A stretch of 64,000 bases of DNA from Acetatifactor muris (GTDB lineage Bacteria > Bacillota > Clostridia > Lachnospirales > Lachnospiraceae): positions 1 through 64,000 of the forward strand of contig JAMPHD010000004.1 of assembly GCA_023663635.1 (NCBI GenBank), in the 5' to 3' direction. The notes below the pieces were generated by a model. It made no database searches. It saw nothing but the letters and a program-made list of their open reading frames with translations, and was not told the DNA's origin. A program made the translations under genes and the position numbers. Shown piece after piece: positions 1-8,002 of this stretch. Each line of letters opens with the position of its first letter. The first letter of the stretch is position 1.

Positions 1-221
1 AAAGCAGAGAATGGAGGTCGCGCTATATGAAATTTGAAGAGTTGCTTACCAAGGCAGAGAGACAGGGACGTGAGAAAGGTTTGGCCGAGGGCCGCGAACA
101 GGAGCAATCTCGTTTTCACACTCTGATTTCCCGCATGACGGCGGGAGGAGACGGCGACAGACTCGCTGAACTGGCGAATGCCGCTTTCCTGAATGAGATG
201 TATAGGAAGTATAGCGTGTAG
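1..221 (+). CDS. C-terminal fragment of a probable Rpn/PD-(D/E)XK nuclease-family protein
   Basis: The reading frame is open from base 3 with no stop before the first ATG at 27, so this is probably the 3' end of a longer gene cut by the window edge. The visible piece reads S-R-E-W-R-S-R-Y-M, then a Glu/Arg/Gly-rich charged stretch (GREKGLAEGREQEQ), then a short helical tail ending in MYRKYSV. In my experience this layout is the C-terminus of Rpn-type recombination-promoting nuclease/putative transposase proteins, where a charged linker follows the PD-(D/E)XK domain. The catalytic domain is outside the window, so the family call is an inference from the tail only. The alternative is a free-standing 64-residue protein from ATG 27, which I consider less likely because no Shine-Dalgarno sits at a normal distance from it. 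Confidence 0.5.
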   Translation, partial: SREWRSRYMKFEELLTKAERQGREKGLAEGREQEQSRFHTLISRMTAGGDGDRLAELANAAFLNEMYRKYSV

Positions 222-656
222 CCGCATTGGACGCAAGCCGGTTCGACTGTGGCTGTATCGACCGATCCATGATCTATTCCCTTTTCGGATATCTGTCTTA
301 GGTATCCGGTATTTTCTGATACATATCTGTATTTTCTTAACATGAAGACAGTTGGCAAAGTATGCTGCCCGTTGTTTTTCATGTCTGACAGGTAACCCGT
401 TCACCCATCACAACCGGCAGGGATCCGTCCGTATATTTTTTTCAAAAATTTTCAAATCACCCCTAAAGTATTTCGGGATCCGTCCGATAAATATAGTAAC
501 AAGGCAGGAACGCAACACTTCTTAACAAAGTGTTGCATTCGTGTCTGTTTTTATTCACTATACCAACAAAAACACACGAAAAAAAGGGGCGTATCGCCCG
601 CCCCTTTTACATCAAAATATTTCGTTTTATTATCCGCCTCCGGTCCTCCCGCTCTC
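222..656. other. 435-bp gap between convergent genes
   Basis: No credible gene is seen here. The gap holds a 9-bp perfect hairpin (arms 512-520 and 528-536), a 12-bp direct repeat (gggatccgtccg at 420-431 and 475-486), and an intrinsic terminator at 577-608 for the leftward efflux operon. The rest is AT-richer than the flanks, as expected of untranslated DNA. Confidence 0.6.
577..608 (-). terminator. Intrinsic terminator of the RND efflux operon
   Basis: On the minus strand a GC-rich stem (arms at 599-608 and 582-591, core GGGGCG/CGCCCC, loop of 7) is followed directly by a run of T residues. It lies about 50 bp downstream of the TetR stop codon and should end the adaptor-pump-repressor transcript. 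Confidence 0.85.
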
Positions 657-1286
657 CTATCCTTTCATATCCCGCAGGATCCCCTCGATGATCAGCTCCC
701 GCATGGCGGCCACGTCCGTGTTGAAACACTCCTCCGTACAGATACACATCATATAGGTCAGTATTTTACAGAATATGCTGTAGATCAGATAGTCCATGGG
801 GATGTCGGGGTTGATATCCCCCCGCGCGATGCCCTGTTTGATCAGGTCTCCGAAGAGAAATTCGGCGAAATTGCCCGCCTTGAACCCCCCCTGCAATCGT
901 TCTTTCACCATCTGACCAAACTTGGAATTGTCCGTCACCTCATGCACGAAATGGACAAAACAATACTTCTTTTGGCTCTCCTTGTCCAGATCGTCAAAAA
1001 TATAATTGACCTGTTCCCGCAGACTGCCCAGACCGGAGAGCTCCTTATACATTCCCTCCGCCAGTCTTCTCACATAATAGATGAAAGCGCCCACCAGGAT
1101 TTCTTCTTTGGAATCAAAATATTCATATGCCGTGCCCTTGCCGATCCCTGCCCGCTCCGTGATGGCTAGGACGCGTATATCCTGCACGCTCTGCCCCTCT
1201 CCCACCAACTGTTGGACGGCCTCATACATCATGAGTACCTTGGGCGGGATCTCCTGCATCGGCTCTATCCCTGTTATTTTTCCCAT
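657..1286 (-). CDS. TetR/AcrR-family transcriptional regulator of the efflux operon
   Basis: 209-residue protein with the TetR layout. An N-terminal helix-turn-helix lies at about residues 38-62, containing ITERAGIGKGTAYEYF followed by the typical SKEEI. A longer all-helical ligand-binding domain follows. ATG 1286 has a good Shine-Dalgarno (GAGGGG, 5-6 bp upstream). It is the last gene of a three-gene operon behind an adaptor and an RND pump, 25 bp after the pump stop, so the likely role is ligand-responsive repression of its own operon. The 18-bp palindrome at 5925-5942, at the operon start site, is the probable operator. The ligand cannot be read from the sequence. Confidence 0.9.
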   Translation of the reverse strand: MGKITGIEPMQEIPPKVLMMYEAVQQLVGEGQSVQDIRVLAITERAGIGKGTAYEYFDSKEEILVGAFIYYVRRLAEGMYKELSGLGSLREQVNYIFDDLDKESQKKYCFVHFVHEVTDNSKFGQMVKERLQGGFKAGNFAEFLFGDLIKQGIARGDINPDIPMDYLIYSIFCKILTYMMCICTEECFNTDVAAMRELIIEGILRDMKG

Positions 1287-1311
1287 ATTTCCCCTCTATA
1301 TTTCCTCGTGT

Positions 1312-4300
1312 CTACTCTTCTTCCACTGCCATGCGTCTCTTTTTCTTTTTATCCAAGATCAGGTAAAAACTGGGGATCAGGATCAAAGTCAGCACGGTGG
1401 AGGCCACCAGACCTCCGATGATCACCAGCGCCATGCCCTTCATCATCACCGCGTTGGCGCCGATTCCGATACCCAGAGGCAGCATGGACAAAATAGTGGT
1501 CAGCGTGGTCATGAGGATGGGGCGCAGACGAATGCATCCCGACTCCACCAGCGCGTCCTCCACGGGCATTTCCTGCCGCAGCATATTGGTGGAATCCACG
1601 AACAGGATACCATTATTTACCACGATTCCCATCAGCATCAAAAATCCCATCAGAGAGATCATGCTCAAGGTCTGTCCCGTCAGGAACAAGAGCAGGAAGG
1701 ACCCGATCAGGGCGAAAGGAATACAGGTCATCACCATGATGGAAAATCTCGGCGACTCAAACTGCATGGCCATCACCAAAAACACCAGGAATACCGCGAT
1801 CAGGATCGCCTTCAGGATCGCCGTGAGCTCCTCTATCATCATATCCGTCATCATACTGTCCGCGGGCGTCACGCTCTCCGGAAAAGTCATCTCGTCCACC
1901 AACGCGTTGATGGCATCCTGCGCCTCAAAGGTCTTCTCGGAATTTAAGGTGGCGGTCACACTGACATAATAGAGTCCGTTTTGTCTGGCGATGCTCTCCT
2001 GTCCCTCCACATAGTTAAGCTGCGCGATGTCACGCAGAGGAATATTGATGCCGGCGGACGTGGGCAGCATCAGATCCATCAACTGGTTGAGATCGTCATA
2101 CTGACCCTCTGGATACTCCAGGCGCACCTCATACTCGGAACCGTCGTTGGTGATGGTCAGAGCCTTCACGCCGCTGAGCACATTGTTTAACGTCATACCA
2201 ACGGTGATGGGGGTGAGGCCGTACTGCATGGCCTTCAGGGGATCCACGTCCACCTGCACCAGAGTGGAGATATTGGCCAGCGAATTGTCCACCTTGACCA
2301 CGCCGTCTATCCTGCGCATACCGTCGGACAGCATCTCGGCCGCCACGCGCAGATCCTCCATGGAACGCCCCTGCAGATCGATCTCGAAACTTCCGGTGCT
2401 CATCATGGAGCTCATACTGCTGCCGCTGGAGGCCACCGTCACATCCACATTGGTCATGCCGGCGCCCAGTTCATTCCACTGATCCACCACCTGCGCCGTG
2501 GTCATGGAACGGCCCTTTCGCAGAGTGGCCGTCATGCTCGCGCCCGTATTGCTCACGGAGACGCTGTAGGCGGACACGTCCGGATGCTCCGCCGCAATCT
2601 GCTCCCACTCTCGGATCACCCTGTCTCTGGCCTCCAATGATGTGCCGGAGCGGAAATTCACGGTCACGGCCACCATGCCCTCATCCGCCGCGGGGATCAT
2701 CTCCACATCCAGAAGGGACGCGATGAGGAACGACGCCACCAACAGCAGCACGGACACCGCCAGGACGGTCTTCTTCTTATGCAAAAGTTTCGGCATATGT
2801 CTGCGGTAGAAATCCGTCACTTTCCGCAGGATCTTATCCACGGGCAGATCCTGTTTTTCCACGGGTTTAAACACACAGAAAAACAGCGGCACCAACATCA
2901 GCGCGGCGATCAGCGAGGACAACATGGCCACCACGATGGTCATGCCCAACTGTGAAAAGAGCTGGCCCGACAGGCCCTCCATCAGCGCCAAGGGCAGGTA
3001 CACCACAATGGTGGTGATGGTGGACGCGATGATGGATGCCGTCACCTCCTGCGTGCCCAGAGCCACCGCCTGACGGATGGACAGCTCGCCTTTCTGTCTT
3101 CTGAAACAACTCTCTATGACCACGATGGAGGCATCCACCATCATGCCGATGGCGATGACCAGAGAGCCCAATGTGACGATGTTCATGGAAAAGCCCATAA
3201 AGCTCATCACCAACAGCGTGAAAAACAGGGAGATGGGCATGGAAGATCCCACGATCAGGCTGGCCTTGAAGTCTCCGAAGAACAGGAACAATACCAACAT
3301 GGTCAGCGCCACGCCCAACAGCAATGTCTCAAACACCGCCGTCAGGGAATCCATGATGGACTCACTGGCGTCATAAGTGATCCGAAAGTCCACCGCGGGC
3401 ACACTCTCCTGAATGCGCTGCAACTTTTTCTCCACATCCCGGCACACGTTCACCGTGCCGAAACTGCTCTTATTCTGAATGCTGATGCTCAGATTGTCCA
3501 GGCCGTTATAGCGGCTTAAGGTCTCCGCCTCCTTGGTGGACATGGACACATCGGCCACATCCTGCAGGGTCAGCACCTGTCCCGTCCCGGTCATGATAGG
3601 GACGTTTCTGAGTTTCTGCACCGTATTGTATTCCATGGAAGTGGTGATGCTGATGTCCTGATTGCCCTGGCTCACGCTGCCGGCGGGATAGGAGAAGTCC
3701 ACCGCCGTCAGAAACTGGGAAATATTGCTCATGGTCAGGCCGTATTGGCTCATCAGCGTGTCGTTCAGCTCGATCCGGATGTACTCCTCACTTCCGCCGT
3801 TGACCTCCACCTGAGCCACACCGGAGATGGACTCCAACTCCGGCACCACGGACTCGTTGACCACTTTCAACAGGTCCACATCGCCGACCTCCGTGGCGGA
3901 GAGGGTCATACAGGGCAGACTGTTCACGTTCATCTCAATGATAGTGGGCTCTCCTGCGTCGTCCGGCAGCGAGAGCTGCGCCACCTCAAGGGCCGCCCTC
4001 AGATCGTCATGGCATTCCGTGATGTCCACGCCATACTCGTATGTAAACAGCACCATGCCGTAGTTTTCATAGGACATGGTGGTGGTGGAATCCACGCCGC
4101 TCAGCGAGGAACCCGCATCCTCAATGACGGAGACCACAAGCTCATCCACACTCTTGGGATCCGCCCCCGGATAGGTGGCCATCACGATCAGCATGGGCAT
4201 CTCGATATCGGGGATCAATTGGAGCTTAAAACCGAATATGGAGGAAATTCCGAATACCGCCAACGCCAGGATCGCCAACATACAGGATACCGGTCTTTTT

Positions 4301-4323
4301 AAGGCAAGTTTTGTCAGACTCAT
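1312..4323 (-). CDS. RND-superfamily efflux pump (AcrB/SwrC-like)
   Basis: 1003-residue inner-membrane transporter with the full RND design: one N-terminal membrane helix (LALKRPVSCMLAILALAVFG), a large extracytoplasmic loop, helices 2-6, a central cytoplasmic loop, then a second repeat of the same plan and a Lys/Arg-rich C-terminus. It should export drugs, lipids or surfactants together with the adaptor encoded 12 bp upstream. The start ATG 4323 has a strong Shine-Dalgarno (AAGGAGG). In helix 4, where AcrB has the pair V-D-D-A, this protein reads V-D-A-S. In helix 10, where AcrB has the essential Lys (SAKNAIL), it reads VVNNGIL. The classical proton-relay residues are therefore partly missing. 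Substrate is unknown. Confidence 0.93.
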   Translation of the reverse strand: MSLTKLALKRPVSCMLAILALAVFGISSIFGFKLQLIPDIEMPMLIVMATYPGADPKSVDELVVSVIEDAGSSLSGVDSTTTMSYENYGMVLFTYEYGVDITECHDDLRAALEVAQLSLPDDAGEPTIIEMNVNSLPCMTLSATEVGDVDLLKVVNESVVPELESISGVAQVEVNGGSEEYIRIELNDTLMSQYGLTMSNISQFLTAVDFSYPAGSVSQGNQDISITTSMEYNTVQKLRNVPIMTGTGQVLTLQDVADVSMSTKEAETLSRYNGLDNLSISIQNKSSFGTVNVCRDVEKKLQRIQESVPAVDFRITYDASESIMDSLTAVFETLLLGVALTMLVLFLFFGDFKASLIVGSSMPISLFFTLLVMSFMGFSMNIVTLGSLVIAIGMMVDASIVVIESCFRRQKGELSIRQAVALGTQEVTASIIASTITTIVVYLPLALMEGLSGQLFSQLGMTIVVAMLSSLIAALMLVPLFFCVFKPVEKQDLPVDKILRKVTDFYRRHMPKLLHKKKTVLAVSVLLLVASFLIASLLDVEMIPAADEGMVAVTVNFRSGTSLEARDRVIREWEQIAAEHPDVSAYSVSVSNTGASMTATLRKGRSMTTAQVVDQWNELGAGMTNVDVTVASSGSSMSSMMSTGSFEIDLQGRSMEDLRVAAEMLSDGMRRIDGVVKVDNSLANISTLVQVDVDPLKAMQYGLTPITVGMTLNNVLSGVKALTITNDGSEYEVRLEYPEGQYDDLNQLMDLMLPTSAGINIPLRDIAQLNYVEGQESIARQNGLYYVSVTATLNSEKTFEAQDAINALVDEMTFPESVTPADSMMTDMMIEELTAILKAILIAVFLVFLVMAMQFESPRFSIMVMTCIPFALIGSFLLLFLTGQTLSMISLMGFLMLMGIVVNNGILFVDSTNMLRQEMPVEDALVESGCIRLRPILMTTLTTILSMLPLGIGIGANAVMMKGMALVIIGGLVASTVLTLILIPSFYLILDKKKKRRMAVEEE

Positions 4324-4335
4324 CTTCCGTCCTCC

Positions 4336-5808
4336 TTAGTTCTGAGCAGATTCCGGCTCTACAATGGCGGCGCTCACCTCCACACCGTCGATCAGTCTGG
4401 GAGACCATGTGGTAATCACCACATCCCCCTCCGCAAGGCCGTCCACGATCTGAATGCTGTTCTCGTCAAAAATACCCGCCGTCACATAGGTCTTTACCGC
4501 CCGACCGTCCTGCACGGTATATACATAGGAGCCGGCCGTCTCATAATAAACCGCGTCATAGGGGATGATGATCTCATCCTTGGCCGTGTATGTATCGCCG
4601 GTGATCTTGACGCTGACACCGCTGGGCAGCTCCTCCCCGGACGCGTGCACGGCCGCCTTGATCTGGAAAAGTCCCGTCTGAGCGTTGACCGCGTTGCCCA
4701 CCTCCGTGATCACGCCGTCAAACTCCGCGCCGTTTCTCTCCACCCGGATCTCCTGACCCTTGTTCAGCGTGTTGCGGATGGACTCGCTCACCTGAAAAGT
4801 CACCACCATGGTATTCTCTCCCGCAATGATATAGGCGGGGGAGGACGCCGTGGCCATACCGTTTACTTCCACGCTCTTGCCGATGACCGTCCCGGAGATG
4901 GGAGTGGTCACCTGATAGTAGGACAAAGCCAGTTCCGCGGACTCCACACCCAGTTTGGCCAGTTCCAAGGAAGTGCCAAGCTGCTCTTTGGTGTCCTCCA
5001 ACACTGCCCCATGGGTCAGATCCGCGGTCTGCTGCAGCATTTCCAGAGTGCGCTGCGATGCTTCGTACTGAGAGTTCACGCTCGCATAGGCCAGTTGGGC
5101 CTGATCGCGGAGTTTCTTCAGACTCGCCAGACTGGCATCCAAATATGCCCCTGCATCCGCCCCATACTTTTTCTGATCGTCCTCCGACATCGCCGCCTTC
5201 AGGCCTTCATCTATCCCGGCCAATGTCATTTGAGCCACTGCTTTTTCATCCTCACCTTTCTCCGGATCATTTAAGACGGCTTGCAATTCCCCTCTTTTAT
5301 CCACCATCTCCTGCATCTGATCCACAGCGCCCTCTGCGTCCTCTTTGCTGCCCTTGGCGTTCACCCACTGGATCTGCATGGCCTCAAAGTTGAGCTGCGC
5401 GTTGCTCAGATTGGTATTCAACTGCAGATCGGTGGATTCCTGCTGCGTGGTCAGGGCGCTGTCCGCCTGTTGACTGGCATTGGAATAGGTGAGGCGGGCC
5501 TGTTCAAGCTGCAACTGCGCTGCGCTGTCGTCTATCTGAAACAGAATGTCTCCCGCCTTCACTTCATCCCCCACCTCAAAGTAGGTGGCTGTGACTTTGC
5601 CCTGGGCCATGGGGATGATATACACGGACTCCTCCGGAGAGACCGTGCCCACAAATTGATTGCTCAGCACGAGAGTTCCTCTCCCCGCCGTCTGCGCCTG
5701 TACCGGCACGGCGGACAATGTCTCCTGCTCCTGCGAAGAGCCCGCGCATCCCGCCAACAAAAGCCCCGCGCTCAGTACCAGTCCCAACATACCTTTGCTT
5801 CTGTTCAT
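4336..5808 (-). CDS. RND efflux periplasmic-adaptor-type lipoprotein (membrane fusion protein, HlyD family)
   Basis: 490-residue membrane fusion protein. Residues 1-21 form a lipoprotein signal with lipobox LLLAGC, so the mature protein is lipid-anchored at Cys 21 on the outer face of the membrane. A lipoyl/barrel-sandwich half follows (about 60-115, with VSPEESVYI and GDEVKAGDILFQIDD). Next is a long alpha-helical hairpin rich in Ala/Gln/Leu (about 115-295), and then the second lipoyl half and beta-barrel (about 300-480). The helical insert is long for a family member of a Gram-positive host. First gene of the operon, with a strong promoter upstream. It is expected to couple the downstream RND pump to substrate capture outside the membrane. 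Confidence 0.92.
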   Translation of the reverse strand: MNRSKGMLGLVLSAGLLLAGCAGSSQEQETLSAVPVQAQTAGRGTLVLSNQFVGTVSPEESVYIIPMAQGKVTATYFEVGDEVKAGDILFQIDDSAAQLQLEQARLTYSNASQQADSALTTQQESTDLQLNTNLSNAQLNFEAMQIQWVNAKGSKEDAEGAVDQMQEMVDKRGELQAVLNDPEKGEDEKAVAQMTLAGIDEGLKAAMSEDDQKKYGADAGAYLDASLASLKKLRDQAQLAYASVNSQYEASQRTLEMLQQTADLTHGAVLEDTKEQLGTSLELAKLGVESAELALSYYQVTTPISGTVIGKSVEVNGMATASSPAYIIAGENTMVVTFQVSESIRNTLNKGQEIRVERNGAEFDGVITEVGNAVNAQTGLFQIKAAVHASGEELPSGVSVKITGDTYTAKDEIIIPYDAVYYETAGSYVYTVQDGRAVKTYVTAGIFDENSIQIVDGLAEGDVVITTWSPRLIDGVEVSAAIVEPESAQN

Positions 5809-5924
5809 GTCTACCTCTCATTCTGCCGTGTCGCGGCAATATTGTGAACCCCGGCATTACCCGCGGGTTCCTTTATTCCATGCTCGTGCGATTTGTGTCT
5901 TATTTGGGTCATACTCATTTCTCG

Positions 5925-5942
5925 TCCGACCGGTCAGTCGGA
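5925..5942. promoter_or_regulatory. Probable TetR operator
   Basis: The palindrome TCCGAC-CGGTCA-GTCGGA has perfect 6-bp arms and a GACCGGTC core, similar to operators bound by TetR-family repressors. It lies just downstream of the -10 box (5955-5960), over the expected start site. Binding here would block transcription, which fits the TetR gene at the end of the same operon. Confidence 0.65.
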
Positions 5943-5954
5943 AATACCTTATTG

Positions 5955-5983
5955 ATTATATGTCCAAATATAGTTAAAGTCAA
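5955..5983 (-). promoter_or_regulatory. Sigma-A promoter of the efflux operon
   Basis: Read on the minus strand: -35 TTGACT (5978-5983), a 17-bp spacer and -10 TATAAT (5955-5960). This is one mismatch from consensus, so the operon is strong when derepressed. The transcript would carry a leader of about 140 bases before the adaptor start. Confidence 0.85.
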
Positions 5984-6002
5984 TAAACAGAAAAAGGAAA
6001 AA

Positions 6003-6047
6003 ATATTAAAAAAATATAAAAGCGCGGAGACCTTTTCCGTCCCCGCG
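6003..6047 (-). terminator. Intrinsic terminator after sigH
   Basis: Minus-strand stem GCGGGGAC/GTCTCCGC (one G-T pair, loop of 7) begins a few bases after the sigH stop. A T-rich tail follows (TTTTATATTTTTTT). It ends the ispF-cysE-cysS-mrnC-rlmB-sigH run. Confidence 0.85.
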
Positions 6048-6049
6048 GC

Positions 6050-6670
6050 TCACAGCATTTTCCTGATCTTCCCTTTCAGTCTCTGAAGGGCGTTGTCCGT
6101 TGCCTTCTCCTCACGCCCGAGCACCTTGGCGATCTGGGTGTAGCTCATGCCCGTCACATACAGGTCCAGCACCTGTTTTTCAAAATCAGAGAGCTCTTTG
6201 TCGATGGTCCTCTCCAGATAGTCCACCCGCTCCTTGTCCAGAAACAGCTCCTCCGGATTGCGCTCCGCGCAGTCCGCAAGCGAGTCTTCGAGTCCCCTGC
6301 GCTCTCCGTCCTCCTGCTCCCCCGTATCCCCGTACAGAGAGATATAGCTGTTCAGGGGAATGTGCTTTTTGCGCCGGGAGGCCTGCACCGCCGTGTACAT
6401 CTGGCGGCTGATGCACAGATCCGCAAAGGTATAAAACCCCGCGTCCCGCCCGCTGTCATAGTCCCTGACCGCCTTGAACAGACCGAGCATCCCCTCCTGA
6501 ATGAGATCCTCATTGTCCCCGCCCAGGATGAACATGGACTTTGCCTTGCTGCGCACCAAAGGCTTGTACTTTTCACAGATATAGTCCATGACCGCCGACT
6601 CCCCCTCCCGCAGACGGTGGATCAGTTCCTCGTCCGTGAACTGCTCATAGAGCTCCTCGTTTTTCGTCAT
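6050..6670 (-). CDS. sigH: RNA polymerase sporulation sigma factor SigH
   Basis: 206-residue sigma-70-family factor. Region 2 spans about residues 30-100, with EDLIQEGMLGLFKAVRDYD (core binding and -10 recognition) followed by FADLCISRQMYTAVQASRRKK. Region 4 lies near the C-terminus, with the helix-turn-helix around TGMSYTQIAKVLGREEKATDNAL. Length and motifs match SigH of endospore formers, which directs early sporulation and stationary-phase genes. The position after cysS-mrnC-rlmB matches the Bacillus arrangement, although the yacP gene that separates rlmB and sigH in B. subtilis is absent. ATG 6670 follows a clear Shine-Dalgarno (GGAGGG). Confidence 0.92.
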   Translation of the reverse strand: MTKNEELYEQFTDEELIHRLREGESAVMDYICEKYKPLVRSKAKSMFILGGDNEDLIQEGMLGLFKAVRDYDSGRDAGFYTFADLCISRQMYTAVQASRRKKHIPLNSYISLYGDTGEQEDGERRGLEDSLADCAERNPEELFLDKERVDYLERTIDKELSDFEKQVLDLYVTGMSYTQIAKVLGREEKATDNALQRLKGKIRKML

Positions 6671-6714
6671 TTAATCCCTCCGCGGACGGCCGCCTCCGCA
6701 TCCCCGGCTGCGCC

Positions 6715-6761
6715 GCCCGACATCTCCGCATTGCCCGACATCTCGCGCCGCCCGACATCTC
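6715..6761. repeat. Three short tandem repeats between rlmB and sigH
   Basis: The 12-mer gcccgacatctc occurs three times, starting at 6715, 6733 and 6750 (spacing 18 and 17 bp), inside the 113-bp gap between rlmB and sigH. The gap is otherwise very GC-rich and holds no gene. Confidence 0.75.
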
Positions 6762-6783
6762 CGCGTCCCGCAGCGCCGGGTTC

Positions 6784-7548
6784 TTATCCCCGCAGCCTCT
6801 GCCGCACGATCTCATAGGCCAGTACCCCCGCCGCCACGGAGGCGTTCAGGGAGTCGATGTCCCCTCGCATGGGGATGGCCGCGACCATATCACATTTCTC
6901 TTTCACAAGACGGCTCACGCCGTCACCCTCGTTTCCGATGACCAGACCCACAGACCCTTTCAGATCCAGATCGTACATAGTCGTCCCGTCCATGTCCGCG
7001 CAGACAAACCACAGTCCTTCCCGTTTCAGCTCCTCTATGGTCCTGGAGAGATTGGTCACTCTGGCAACCGGCGTATAATTCAGCGCCCCCGCGCTGGTGC
7101 GGGCCACCGTGGCAGTCAGACCTGCCGCCCGGTTCTCCGGGATGATGACCCCGTGAGCCCCCGCCAGATTGGCCGTGCGGATGATTGCCCCCAGATTGTG
7201 GGGATCCTCAATATTGTCCAAGAGGAACACAAAAGGCGCCTCGCCCTTGTCCTTCGCCGCCTGCAGTATATCCTCCACCGTGGCGTACTCATAGGCCGCC
7301 GCCCGGGCGATCACGCCCTGATGTCTTCCCGTCTCCGACATTTGATCCAGACGCTCCTTGGACGCGTAGGTGATCTTTATATCCCGCTTGGCCGCCTCCC
7401 GCTTGATCGTCATGACGGGGCCGTCCTTGCATCCGTCCAAAATATACAGCTTATCGATGGGTCTGCCGGAGCGCAGCGCCTCGATCACGGCATTCCTGCC
7501 CTCTATCGCCGACTCGTGTACCGTTTCATCCTGTATCCTGTCACTCAT
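6784..7548 (-). CDS. rlmB: 23S rRNA (guanosine-2'-O)-methyltransferase RlmB (SpoU/TrmH family)
   Basis: About 254-residue SPOUT methyltransferase that 2'-O-methylates a guanosine of 23S rRNA (G2251 in E. coli). The N-terminal substrate-binding domain starts with IEGRNAVIEALRSGRPIDKLYI. The C-terminal knotted SpoU domain carries motif 1 (DNIEDPHNLGAIIRTA), motif 2 (GLVIGNEGDGVSRL) and motif 3 (IPMRGDIDSLNASVAAGVLAYE). The frame is open to 7599, but ATG 7548 has a strong Shine-Dalgarno (GGGAGGA, 9 bp away) and lies 22 bp after the mrnC stop, so I use it. Upstream in-frame ATGs lack good sites. Part of the cysS-mrnC-rlmB-sigH cluster. Confidence 0.93.
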   Translation of the reverse strand: MSDRIQDETVHESAIEGRNAVIEALRSGRPIDKLYILDGCKDGPVMTIKREAAKRDIKITYASKERLDQMSETGRHQGVIARAAAYEYATVEDILQAAKDKGEAPFVFLLDNIEDPHNLGAIIRTANLAGAHGVIIPENRAAGLTATVARTSAGALNYTPVARVTNLSRTIEELKREGLWFVCADMDGTTMYDLDLKGSVGLVIGNEGDGVSRLVKEKCDMVAAIPMRGDIDSLNASVAAGVLAYEIVRQRLRG

Positions 7549-7570
7549 ATGCGCTTTCCTCCCTGACATG

Positions 7571-8002
7571 TCACCCGCGCGCGTCCTCCTCCCTGACAAG
7601 CTCTCTGCCGCGGCGGATCAGCTCCAGCATCCGCTCATTTCTGCCCGTCAGATACAGATAGCCCATCAACGCCTCAAATCCTGTGGCCCGGTGGTAGTCT
7701 CCCATGGACGCGTTCTTGGCTTTGGTTGCGGGCTTGGCATTGCGCCCCCGCTTGTACACATCCGTCTCCTCCTCCGTGAGTTCCTCCCGCAGCAGTTCCA
7801 TCATCCGGGCCTGCGCACCTGCTTTCACACAGGCGATCGTCATATTGTTCAGCTTATTGACGGGGCGGTTGCCCTGCTCCACCACCAGAGTGCGGATGAC
7901 TAACTCGTACACCGCGTCCCCGATATAGGCCAACGTCAAAGGGGAGTAGGATCTCACATCCTGCCCCCTCAGCTCAAAATTTTCCATGATCAGATCCAAC
8001 AT
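7571..8002 (-). CDS. mrnC: Mini-ribonuclease III (MrnC), 23S rRNA maturation
   Basis: 143-residue protein made only of an RNase III catalytic domain, with no double-stranded-RNA-binding domain. The signature region reads LTLAYIGDAVYELVIR, with the catalytic Asp in GDAVYE. A second acidic site appears in YHRATGFEALMGYLYL. In Bacillus the enzyme trims 23S rRNA ends. The start ATG 8002 overlaps the end of cysS by 13 bases and has AGAGGG at 9 bp. Its neighbours cysS and rlmB are the conserved partners of this gene in Firmicutes. Confidence 0.92.
   Translation of the reverse strand: MLDLIMENFELRGQDVRSYSPLTLAYIGDAVYELVIRTLVVEQGNRPVNKLNNMTIACVKAGAQARMMELLREELTEEETDVYKRGRNAKPATKAKNASMGDYHRATGFEALMGYLYLTGRNERMLELIRRGRELVREEDARG

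Noticed and set aside
512-536. Terminator for the left-edge gene on the plus strand
   Set aside because: The 9-bp hairpin lies almost 300 bp after the stop codon, and its T-run starts ten bases away, so I do not call it a terminator.
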